Below the pieces are notes generated by a model that did not search any database, was not told where the DNA came from, and saw only the letters and a list, made by a program, of their open reading frames with translations. Both the position numbers and the translations under genes were made by a program. From Marinobacter iranensis (lineage in GTDB: Bacteria > Pseudomonadota > Gammaproteobacteria > Pseudomonadales > Oleiphilaceae), in NCBI RefSeq assembly GCF_029207565.1, contig NZ_JANCMW010000014.1, forward strand, positions 1 through 64,000: DNA of 64,000 nucleotides, given 5' to 3'. Shown here piece after piece: positions 45,051 to 52,359 of the stretch; position 1 is the stretch's first letter; every line of letters starts with the position of its first letter.

Positions 45051-45836
45051 TCAGGCAGACCGCTGCCAGCGGAACCGCCTTATGTCCTCCTTTTCACCTT
45101 CAGGGCCCCAACCCTGCTCTGTCACCCGGATATCACCGGAAGCACTGACAGTGACCACGGTGGTCGCCCGGGTGCCGTAATCGCTCCCAACAATAAAGGG
45201 CGATGACAAAAAGCGCTCCGTGTCCCTGCCAACGCCGGTGTCCGGTAATTCTTGGTCCGGTGCAGGCGTGGTGTCCTGCAAGCGCTCGATAAGACGCTGA
45301 TGGAGTTCATCGGTATTTTCTGAAGAGGCATCCTCAAGCAGGCTGGTTACTGAGTTCCGGAGCCGGAGCAGTTTTGGCCAGGGGGTTTGCAGAAGGTGAT
45401 TGCTCAGGCCGTAGGTGCCCCGGTGAACATGGCGCCCGGGGTGGGCATCGCGGTTGCTGAAATACCAGCCGGCCTGTCCGTCCAGCCTGACCAGATTGAA
45501 CCCGGAATAACGTCCCTTGTGTTGTTGCAGTCGGGCTTCCAGGGCGTTGTTTTCTTCGGCCAGCGCCAGTAACGGAAGCTCGCCCCGGGAATGGGTGCCT
45601 TGTACCTGGGTGCCTTCCCTCACATTGGTGACAGCAGAGACCTGGCCGGCACCATCCACAGCCAGCCAGGTGCCCCCGGACAGCAGGTCACGGCCAGCCA
45701 GCACATCGCGACCTGCGGTCTCGCTATACCACCAGTCCATAGTTGCTGTGGGCCTGCGAAAGAACTCATCGCGATTGGCGGCGACCACCAGGGGGAAGGC
45801 GGGATGCTGGCGCACGGAAAAAACAATCAGGCACAT
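45051..45836 (-). CDS. NRDE (TANGO2-like) family protein
   Basis: The 261-residue product begins MCLIVFSVRQHPAFPLVVAANRDEFF; the NRDE tetrapeptide at about residues 21-24 names the family. The N-terminal Cys and NTN-hydrolase-like start suggest a possible amidohydrolase fold. Eukaryotic TANGO2 is linked to lipid and heme handling, but no bacterial role is fixed. It is upstream of xseB on the same strand. Confidence 0.88.
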   Translation of the reverse strand: MCLIVFSVRQHPAFPLVVAANRDEFFRRPTATMDWWYSETAGRDVLAGRDLLSGGTWLAVDGAGQVSAVTNVREGTQVQGTHSRGELPLLALAEENNALEARLQQHKGRYSGFNLVRLDGQAGWYFSNRDAHPGRHVHRGTYGLSNHLLQTPWPKLLRLRNSVTSLLEDASSENTDELHQRLIERLQDTTPAPDQELPDTGVGRDTERFLSSPFIVGSDYGTRATTVVTVSASGDIRVTEQGWGPEGEKEDIRRFRWQRSA

Positions 45837-45919
45837 GGTGGGCTCATCAGTGGCGAGTGAACAAAAGGGCGTCGGTGTGTATCATACCAGCCTGATTTGT
45901 TGTCTGCGTGTGGCTGAGT

Positions 45920-46714
45920 ATGACCCTGATTGCTGTAATTGGCCTGTATCTCGCCCTGGGAGCCCTCGCGGGCACCATGGCCGGCCTCTTTGGTATTGGC
46001 GGCGGGCTGGTGATTGTCCCTGTCCTGATCTTCAGTTTCGACCTTCAGGGCGTTAGTGGCGACATCACCGCCCACTTGGCCGTTGGCACGTCTTTGGCGA
46101 CCATCGTCTTTACGTCCCTTAGTTCCATACGTTCCCACTCCCTTCACAAGGCCGTTCGCTGGGACGTTTTTCGCCCTATGACGGCAGGCATTGTCGTCGG
46201 TGCTGTCCTCGGTGCCTGGACAGCCTCCATGCTCAGTGGTGAGGCCCTGGAACTGATCATCGGCGTGTTTGTCATCCTGGTGGCGCTGAAAATGCTGTTC
46301 GGCGCAAATCCGACACCCGGCCGCGATGTGCCCGGTTCCGTTGGCCTGGGCAGTGCCGGCGCCGGTATCGGCTGGGCGTCGGCCATTTTTGGTATTGGCG
46401 GCGGTACGCTGACTGTTCCGTTCCTGAGTTGGTGCAACGTACGAATGCAGCAGGCGGTAGGGACCTCTGCCGCCTGCGGGCTCCCCATTGCCATCGCTGG
46501 CGCACTTGCAAATATCGGTACCGGCTGGCGGAACCCGCATCTGCCGGAACTCAGTTTGGGGTTCATTTACCTGCCGGCGTTGCTGGGTATTGCCCTGACC
46601 AGTGTTTTGTTCGCCCGTGTCGGGGCCAACCTGGCTCACCGCCTGGACGCGGCCCTGTTGAAAAAAATCTTCGCCATCGTGTTGATCGTGGTGGGTATCC
46701 GCTTCCTGTTATGA
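45920..46714 (+). CDS. TauE/SafE family membrane transporter
   Basis: The 264-residue protein has about eight hydrophobic helices in two related halves, each starting with a glycine-rich block: MAGLFGIGGGLVIVPVLIF near 24 and SAIFGIGGGTLTVPFLSW near 155. This is the TauE/SafE signature; family members export sulfonates or sulfite. The substrate is unknown here. ATG 45920 is preferred to GTG 45908. lgt follows after 15 bases. Confidence 0.9.
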   Translation: MTLIAVIGLYLALGALAGTMAGLFGIGGGLVIVPVLIFSFDLQGVSGDITAHLAVGTSLATIVFTSLSSIRSHSLHKAVRWDVFRPMTAGIVVGAVLGAWTASMLSGEALELIIGVFVILVALKMLFGANPTPGRDVPGSVGLGSAGAGIGWASAIFGIGGGTLTVPFLSWCNVRMQQAVGTSAACGLPIAIAGALANIGTGWRNPHLPELSLGFIYLPALLGIALTSVLFARVGANLAHRLDAALLKKIFAIVLIVVGIRFLL

Positions 46715-46729
46715 CCTGAGGGGTTATTG

Positions 46730-47518
46730 ATGCTTCAGCATCCGCAAATCGATCCGGTGGCCATCGCCATCGGGCCTTTGAAAATACACTGGTATGGCTT
46801 GACCTACCTGGTCGGATTTCTCGTGGGCTGGTGGTTGGGGCGCCTCCGCGCGCGTAAACCCTGGTCACCGATCACCGAAGTCCAGATGGGGGACATGCTG
46901 TTCTACATTGCCCTCGGTGTCATACTCGGTGGCCGCTTCGGCTATGTGATCTTCTACAACTTTGGTGCCTTTGCGGCGGATCCATTGATGTTGTTCCGGG
47001 TATGGGAAGGCGGCATGTCCTTCCATGGTGGCCTATTGGGCGTGATGTTTGCCATGTGGTGGTTCGGCCGCAAGGTGGACCGAACCTTCTGGCAAATAGC
47101 GGACTTCGTCGCGCCTCTGGTACCGGTGGGTCTGGGCGCTGGCCGCATCGGTAACTTCATCAACGGTGAACTCTGGGGCAAACCAACGGACGTTCCCTGG
47201 GGCATGCTCTTCCGCACCGCTCCGGACGCCCTGGCAAGGCACCCGTCCCAGCTTTACCAGTTCGCCCTTGAAGGCGTCGTATTCTTCATTATCCTGTGGT
47301 GGTTTTCCTCCAAACCACGCCCCCGCATGGCGGTGTCCGGCCTGTTCCTGGCATGCTACGGCGTCTTCCGCTTCCTGGTGGAATTTGTTCGCCAGCCGGA
47401 CCCGCAACTGGGCTACCTGGCTTTCGACTGGCTGACCATGGGGCAGGTGTTGTCATTCCCGATGATTGTTGCGGGCGTTGCACTGATGGTTTTTGCATAC
47501 CGGAGAAACGCTGAATGA
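46730..47518 (+). CDS. lgt: Phosphatidylglycerol:prolipoprotein diacylglyceryl transferase Lgt
   Basis: Lgt adds the diacylglyceryl group to lipobox cysteines (for example that of LpoA in this window). The 262-residue protein has about seven membrane helices, the early GPLKIHWYGL segment with the conserved His, GGRFGYVIFYN, the essential GRIGNFINGELWG motif near 142 and HPSQLYQ. It overlaps thyA as ATGA, the standard lgt-thyA pair. Confidence 0.97.
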   Translation: MLQHPQIDPVAIAIGPLKIHWYGLTYLVGFLVGWWLGRLRARKPWSPITEVQMGDMLFYIALGVILGGRFGYVIFYNFGAFAADPLMLFRVWEGGMSFHGGLLGVMFAMWWFGRKVDRTFWQIADFVAPLVPVGLGAGRIGNFINGELWGKPTDVPWGMLFRTAPDALARHPSQLYQFALEGVVFFIILWWFSSKPRPRMAVSGLFLACYGVFRFLVEFVRQPDPQLGYLAFDWLTMGQVLSFPMIVAGVALMVFAYRRNAE

Positions 47519-48354
47519 AAGCCTATCTCGACCTGATGAAAGACGTGGTAGACAACGGCATGGACCGCGGTGACCGCACCGGCGTCGGTACCCGCTCGGT
47601 GTTCGGTCGCCAGATGCGCTTCAACCTACAGGAAGGCTTCCCCCTGGTGACCACCAAGAAAGTTCACCTGCGCAGCATCATCCAGGAACTGTTGTGGTTC
47701 CTTCAGGGCTCAACCGACAATAACTGGCTGAAAGAACGCAACGTGTCCATATGGAACGAATGGGCGCTGGAGAATGGCGATCTGGGCCCCATCTACGGCA
47801 AGCAGTGGCGTAGCTGGCAATGCCCGGATGGCAGTACGGTGGACCAGATCAGCGATGTGATCGACCAGATCCGCAACAAGCCCAACTCCCGCCGGCTAAT
47901 TGTGTCCGCCTGGAACCCGGCAGAACTCCCGGACGAATCCATTGGCCCCCAGGACAACGTCCGCCAGGGCCGCATGGCGCTGGCCCCGTGCCACTGCCTG
48001 TTCCAGTTCTACGTCGCCGACGGCAAACTCTCCTGCCAGCTCTACCAGCGCAGCGCCGACCTGTTCCTGGGCGTGCCGTTCAATATCGCGTCGTATGCGT
48101 TGCTGACCCACATGATCGCCCAGCAGTGTGATCTGGGTGTCGGGGAGTTCGTGCATACGTTTGGCGACTGTCACCTGTACCAGAACCACCTGACCGACGA
48201 CATTGTCTTCGAGCAGTTGAAACGGTCGCCCCGGGCGTTGCCTAAACTGGTGATCAAACGGAAGCCTTCATCGATCTTTGAGTACGAGCTGGAGGATTTC
48301 GAGTTTGACGGGTATGAGCCTTATCCCGGGATTAAGGCGCCTATTGCTATTTGA
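47515..48354 (+). CDS. thyA: Thymidylate synthase
   Basis: ThyA methylates dUMP using methylene-tetrahydrofolate, producing dihydrofolate that FolA recycles. The 279-residue product has DRTGVGTRSVFGRQMRFNL near 20, the catalytic Cys in LAPCHCLFQF near 160, the QRSADLFLGVPFNIASYA block and the final GYEPYPGIKAPIAI. The gene pair lgt-thyA is followed, after a 448-base non-coding insert, by folA. Confidence 0.97.
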   Translation: MKAYLDLMKDVVDNGMDRGDRTGVGTRSVFGRQMRFNLQEGFPLVTTKKVHLRSIIQELLWFLQGSTDNNWLKERNVSIWNEWALENGDLGPIYGKQWRSWQCPDGSTVDQISDVIDQIRNKPNSRRLIVSAWNPAELPDESIGPQDNVRQGRMALAPCHCLFQFYVADGKLSCQLYQRSADLFLGVPFNIASYALLTHMIAQQCDLGVGEFVHTFGDCHLYQNHLTDDIVFEQLKRSPRALPKLVIKRKPSSIFEYELEDFEFDGYEPYPGIKAPIAI

Positions 48355-48372
48355 CCTTTTGGCCTGGTTTCC

Positions 48373-48505
48373 GGCCCTTTGGTTTCGGGGGCTGCAGGTC
48401 AGCGGGTGGGGCTTTCAGGAAAACGCCTCAAGACGTCCGTGTGCGGCTTGGGCTCCGCCATCCATGGCTCCGCACATTTCCTGAAAGCCCCACCCGCTGA
48501 CCTGC
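48373..48505 (+). repeat. Large hairpin element, copy 1 (plus orientation)
   Basis: A box GGCCCT-TT-GGTTTCGGGGGCTGCA (48373-48396) runs into a perfect 29-bp inverted repeat: left arm 48394-48422, right arm 48477-48505. The 54-base loop (48423-48476) is 50/54 identical to the loop of copy 2 read on the other strand. Inside the loop, TGTGCGG (48440-48446) can pair with CCGCACA (48470-48476), and GCCAT with ATGGC (48457-48468). No T run follows, so it is not a standard terminator. No transposase is nearby. Confidence 0.9.
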
Positions 48506-48631
48506 GACGGAACAACAGAGTTCGATTATCTGCAAGGTTAAGCCAGACTAAGGGGCTATTTCGAATTAAGCTCAGTTAAGTGCTCTATCCCGCAATGATC
48601 GTGGATCAGCTGACTGTATCGTTGAATCGTG

Positions 48632-48762
48632 AGAGGGCGGGAAGACGTGTCCAAAAATGTGCGGAGCCATGGATGGCGGAGCCCAAGCCGCGCATGGATG
48701 CCTTGAGGCGTTTTTTGGACACGTCTTCCCGCCCTCTTGCAGCCCCCGAAACCCCGAGGGCC
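48632..48762 (-). repeat. Large hairpin element, copy 2 (minus orientation)
   Basis: Read on the minus strand this repeats the plan of copy 1: box with the same 16 bases GGTTTCGGGGGCTGCA (48753-48738), arm (48737-48712), 54-base loop (48711-48658), complementary arm (48657-48632). The 26-bp stem is perfectly self-complementary, yet only 12 of 26 arm positions match copy 1. The two copies face each other across 126 bases (48506-48631) of non-repeated sequence, in which I see no gene. folA begins 40 bases after the element. Confidence 0.9.
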
Positions 48763-48802
48763 CCGGATCCGGGCAGCTCCCAAGCAAGAGGATAAACAAC
48801 CA

Positions 48803-49318
48803 ATGAGGAAAGCCCTGATAGTGGCCATGTCCCAAAACCGGGTCATCGGCCGTAATAACAAGCTGCCATGGTATCTGCCGGGGGATCTGAAGTACTTCAA
48901 GCAGGCCACCATGGGCAAGCCCATCATCATGGGGCGGAAAACCTGGGACTCTATTGGCCGGCCATTGCCCGGGCGGATGAACGTGGTTATATCCCGGAAC
49001 CCGGAATGGGAAGCACCCGCCGGAACGGTCGCTGCAAAGTCACTGGACGAAGCGTTGGTGAAAGCTGAAGCTCAGGCCGAGATTGAAGGCGGAGACGAAG
49101 TGATGATCATCGGTGGCGGACAGATTTACGCAGAAGTCCTGCCGATGGTAGACCGGATCTACATCACCCAGGTGCACGCCGAGGTGGAGGGAGATGCGTT
49201 CTTTCCGGAAGTAAACTGGGAAGAGTGGGAAGAAATCGGACGGGAGGATTTCTCCGCGTCCGACAACAACCCATACGACTACAGCTTCGTAGTCTATCAG
49301 CGCACCAATCAGCCCTGA
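48803..49318 (+). CDS. folA: Dihydrofolate reductase
   Basis: FolA reduces dihydrofolate to tetrahydrofolate, serving ThyA. The 171-residue product has the classic ALIVAMSQNRVIGRNNKLPW start, LPGDLKYFKQAT with the substrate-binding residue, IMGRKTWDSIGRPLPGR and the IGGGQIYAEVLPMVDRIYIT block. Its last ten bases overlap the convergent helicase gene tail-to-tail. Confidence 0.97.
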   Translation: MRKALIVAMSQNRVIGRNNKLPWYLPGDLKYFKQATMGKPIIMGRKTWDSIGRPLPGRMNVVISRNPEWEAPAGTVAAKSLDEALVKAEAQAEIEGGDEVMIIGGGQIYAEVLPMVDRIYITQVHAEVEGDAFFPEVNWEEWEEIGREDFSASDNNPYDYSFVVYQRTNQP

Positions 49319-50826
49319 CGGGGCGGGCGCTTACCGGCGGGCTTGCCGCCTTTGCCCGGGGGCTTGCCCTTCTGGCCGGGGCCGCCACGGCCCTTGGGGC
49401 CCTTCTTGAAGCCGGGTTTGAATCCTGGCTTGCCACCCGGGCGGCCACCGCCACCCTTGCGGTCACGACGTGGTGGTGCCGTCGCCGAAACAACTGGCAG
49501 TGCTTCTGGCTGCTCCAGGGGCAATGAGCCCGGCTGGGACGCCTCCAGATAGCAGGCCAGGGCTCCGGCTACCATCGCAATGTCCATATCGTTGCGTTCT
49601 GCAATCTCATCCAGCAGCGACATCGCCTTGGCCAGCTTGCCATCCTCGGCAAAGCCCAACAGTTGCGATTCAAACTGCTCCTCGCGCATTTTCTTCAATG
49701 CGTTTGGCGAGGGCAATTCGTAGGACTCCATCGGCGAGTTGGTGGCACGCTCAAGCGTACGTAGCCAGCTGCGCTCACGGGGAGTGACCAGCAGAATCGC
49801 CTTGCCTTCGCGGCCAGCGCGACCGGTACGGCCAACCCGGTGGATATAGGCTTCAGTGTCGTAAGGCACGTCGTAGTTGATAACGTGGGTAATGCGGGGC
49901 ACGTCCAGGCCGCGCGCCGCTACGTCTGTGGCTACGATGATGTCCTTCTTGCCGCGCCGGAGGTCTTCCACTGTCTGCTCACGTTGACGCTGGTTCAGGT
50001 CGCCGTTCAGCGGTGCCACGGCATGTCCGCGGGCTGACAGTTTTTCCGCCAGCAGCGTGGTTTCCGCCTTGGTGCGCACGAAGATGATGGCGGCGTCCAA
50101 GGGTTCCACTTCAAGGATGCGGGTCAGGGCGTCCAGTTTGCGCTCGGCATACACCGGCAGTACAAATTGCGAGATGCGCTCTACCGTGCGGGTTTCGCTC
50201 TCGATTTTGACTTCCGTGGCATCGCGCAGATAGGTCTGGGCAACTTTCTTGATCTGCGGTGGCATGGTCGCGGAGAAGAGCGCGCGCTGGCAGTTTTCCG
50301 GGGTCTTCGCCAGAATCGCTTCCACGTCATCGATAAAGCCCATGCGAAGCATCTCATCGGCTTCGTCCAGCACCAGGGCCTTGAGGCTGTCCAGCTTCAG
50401 GGTGCCCTTGCGCAGGTGGTCCAGCATGCGGCCAGGGGTGCCCACGATCACCTGGGCGCCGCGGCGCAGGCCCTTGATCTGGGGGAAGAAATCCTGGCCA
50501 CCATAGATCGGCAGTACATGGAAGTTACGGAACTTGCTGGCGTAGGTGGTAAACGCCTCGGCCACCTGAATGGCCAGCTCGCGTGTGGGCGCCAAAACCA
50601 GAATCTGCGGCTCCATGAGAGAGGCGTCAATGCGGCTCAGCAACGGCAGCGCAAAAGCGGCGGTTTTCCCGGTACCGGTCTGGGCAACACCCAGCAAGTG
50701 CTTACCGGCCAACAGCGCAGGAATAGTCTGGGCCTGTATGGGAGAGGGTTTTTCATAGCCGACGGCGGCAACAGCTTCAAGGACAGCTGGATCCAGGCCG
50801 AGTTCGGCAAAAGACAATTCAGACAT
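49309..50826 (-). CDS. DEAD-box ATP-dependent RNA helicase (DeaD/CsdA-like)
   Basis: The 505-residue protein unwinds RNA duplexes, likely in ribosome assembly or cold-shock RNA handling. Motifs: Q-motif FAELGLDPAVLEAV, Walker A AQTGTGKT near 46, DEAD near 152, SAT, ATDVAARGLD and HRVGRTGRAGR. The C-terminus resembles a shortened DeaD with a Gly/Lys/Pro-rich basic tail (about 430-505) and lacks the long E. coli CsdA extension. The ATG at 50826 (MSELSFAELG) is chosen over the upstream in-frame start. Confidence 0.92.
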   Translation of the reverse strand: MSELSFAELGLDPAVLEAVAAVGYEKPSPIQAQTIPALLAGKHLLGVAQTGTGKTAAFALPLLSRIDASLMEPQILVLAPTRELAIQVAEAFTTYASKFRNFHVLPIYGGQDFFPQIKGLRRGAQVIVGTPGRMLDHLRKGTLKLDSLKALVLDEADEMLRMGFIDDVEAILAKTPENCQRALFSATMPPQIKKVAQTYLRDATEVKIESETRTVERISQFVLPVYAERKLDALTRILEVEPLDAAIIFVRTKAETTLLAEKLSARGHAVAPLNGDLNQRQREQTVEDLRRGKKDIIVATDVAARGLDVPRITHVINYDVPYDTEAYIHRVGRTGRAGREGKAILLVTPRERSWLRTLERATNSPMESYELPSPNALKKMREEQFESQLLGFAEDGKLAKAMSLLDEIAERNDMDIAMVAGALACYLEASQPGSLPLEQPEALPVVSATAPPRRDRKGGGGRPGGKPGFKPGFKKGPKGRGGPGQKGKPPGKGGKPAGKRPPRQG

Positions 50827-50988
50827 TAATGTACTCGGAATTCGGAGGGTAGGGCATTGCAATGCAATGCATGTTGTGGCGGGGATTATAACTGGTTTGT
50901 TGTGTCTTTAACACGGCTAATGCCGGTGGGGCTGTAGGTAGTTGCCGGAGGGGCGGTTGTGTTGATGCCGGACATTCGGCAATTTGCA

Positions 50989-51021
50989 ACCTGCAGTTTT
51001 GCCCTATGTAAAACTGCAGGT
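50989..51021. repeat. Perfect 12-bp hairpin between paaX-like and helicase genes
   Basis: ACCTGCAGTTTT (50989-51000) pairs perfectly with AAAACTGCAGGT (51010-51021) around a nine-base loop. It lies about 70 bases beyond the stop of the paaX-like gene on the minus strand, so it could terminate that transcript, but no strong T run follows on that strand. A smaller GCCG/CGGC hairpin sits beside it (about 50967-50980). Confidence 0.6.
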
Positions 51022-51089
51022 GAAAACCAGTTCCCTGACTTGGGCACTTGATATTGTGCATTCCAGGACAGGCTGGCTTCAGAGGTCGG

Positions 51090-52052
51090 TTATTCGGTTT
51101 CGGTCACGGCTTCACTAAAAGTACTTGAATCCCGCAGCCCCCCGAACCGCTTGTAGAACTTTTCACCCGGCCCAGGCAGAGGGCCGGAGGCATTTTCAAG
51201 GGTCCCGTCCAGCCACTGCTCGGCCCGCACATAGATCTGGCGGTACAAATTGCGGCAGAGTTGTTTGGCGCTGCGGCCTTCCCAGTCACCCGGCAACAGT
51301 TCGTCGGGCAGTAGTGGATCCCGAAGCAGAATCTTGCGGTATTCGTGGATTAACAGTATCCGGAGAATCAGACATTCCTCCGGGTTGAGGGTGTCTTCGG
51401 ACTGTAGTTCGCGCCACAAAGGGCGGAACTGACTTAGAAAGCGTCGGTAGCGGCCTCCCAGCTCATCCAGATTCCAGCTTTCGCGAACCTGCAGGCGAAG
51501 TGCTCTGGGGCTTTTCTGCTCCATGGGCATGGTCTGCATCACGATGGTGTCGTCCAGAGCGCCCCATTCCTGCAGCATTGGAATCAGTTCGCTGCGGGTG
51601 TACCGAGGGTGTTCCATCAGGCCCGGAGCCATACTGCCAAAGCTGAGCCACTTGAGTTCCTCCCGGACTTTCTGGCGAAGCTCCGGCGATAGCTGATTCA
51701 GGTACACCAGGCACCAACTGCCACTCCATTCTTCGGTATCAAGGATGTATACGTGCTGAAAAGCCTGCTCGAACCGGCGCAGCCCGGGGCCGGTGAGGCT
51801 ATAGTAACTGCATCGCCCTACCTTTTCCGTTTGCAGCCAGGATTCCTGAACCAGGCGATACACTGACGTGCGCACCAGCCGCTGGCTAATGCCCATGGGT
51901 TCTACCAGCTTCATCAGGCTGCCAAGCCAGACATTACCGCCACGAGGTACGATGGCGTCGCCGTAGATGGTAATGATCAGAGAGCCGGCTCGGAGTGGCC
52001 GCTTCTCCTGGAAGTTTTTGACGAGCAGTTCTAGTTGGCTTTTTGCAGTCAT
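51090..52052 (-). CDS. paaX: PaaX-family transcriptional repressor
   Basis: PaaX proteins are GntR-like winged-helix repressors released by phenylacetyl-CoA. The 320-residue product matches the family along its length: SLIITIYGDAIVPRGG..WLGSL near 25, the recognition region LVRTSVYRLVQESWL near 58, the PaaX-specific LRDPLLPDELLPGDW near 245 and the final FYKRFGGL. It is divergent from the ABC importer gene. A TTG at 52067 could add five residues; neither start has a clear ribosome site. No paa catabolic genes are in the window, so the true effector is inferred. Confidence 0.88.
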   Translation of the reverse strand: MTAKSQLELLVKNFQEKRPLRAGSLIITIYGDAIVPRGGNVWLGSLMKLVEPMGISQRLVRTSVYRLVQESWLQTEKVGRCSYYSLTGPGLRRFEQAFQHVYILDTEEWSGSWCLVYLNQLSPELRQKVREELKWLSFGSMAPGLMEHPRYTRSELIPMLQEWGALDDTIVMQTMPMEQKSPRALRLQVRESWNLDELGGRYRRFLSQFRPLWRELQSEDTLNPEECLILRILLIHEYRKILLRDPLLPDELLPGDWEGRSAKQLCRNLYRQIYVRAEQWLDGTLENASGPLPGPGEKFYKRFGGLRDSSTFSEAVTETE

Positions 52053-52359
52053 GGTCTGGGTTCGCAAATAAGAATCAATGAAACACGTTGTGTGTATTAT
52101 GCGGGTCTTGTGTGTCAGGTAAAGGCTTGTCTCTCTGGTTGCTGTGCTGCCGCGTTGCGTGAGTGCTGGCTTTACTGAAAGGGTCTTGGTTGGACTCCCT
52201 GAAATCAGTTGACATAGTTGTTATGATACAATAACTTCATTTGATAATCGTCAAAGGTATCAAATTATACCGGCCGCGAAAAATCAGGATTGCTGTAATC
52301 CAGGGATGAAGGGACAAAAACACACTCAAGCCCCTGCACAATTCAGGAGAACAAAAACA
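52053..52359. other. Divergent regulatory region of paaX-like and liv-type genes
   Basis: The 307 bases hold no gene. On the minus strand TTTACC (52123-52118) and CATAAT (52101-52096), 16 bases apart, could drive the paaX-like gene. On the plus strand a perfect TTGACA (52209-52214) is followed 17 bases later by the poor -10 TAACTT. A dyad GTTAT-N6-ATAAC lies at 52220-52235 and the stronger dyad listed separately at 52239-52265. Confidence 0.5.
52239..52265. promoter_or_regulatory. Perfect dyad ATTTGATA-N11-TATCAAAT, probable operator
   Basis: ATTTGATA (52239-52246) and TATCAAAT (52258-52265) form a perfect eight-base inverted repeat, with a nested TTTGA-N6-TCAAA. It lies near the predicted start point of the ABC importer operon, a fitting repression site for the divergent PaaX-like protein. 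The half-site TTTGATA recurs upstream of the ferredoxin oxidoreductase operon. Confidence 0.6.

Noticed and set aside
48394..48737. Paired intrinsic terminators
   Set aside because: Neither outer stem is followed by a T run on the strand that would need it.
48373..48762. Integron attC sites
   Set aside because: The hairpins are large enough, but no GTTRRRY core sites or integrase gene are seen, and the loop rather than the arms is conserved.
48278..48930. Several short open frames (66 to 124 residues) across the thyA-folA gap
   Set aside because: They run through the inverted-repeat hairpins on both strands, giving similar low-complexity peptides from both copies. This is explained by the repeats, not by a gene.
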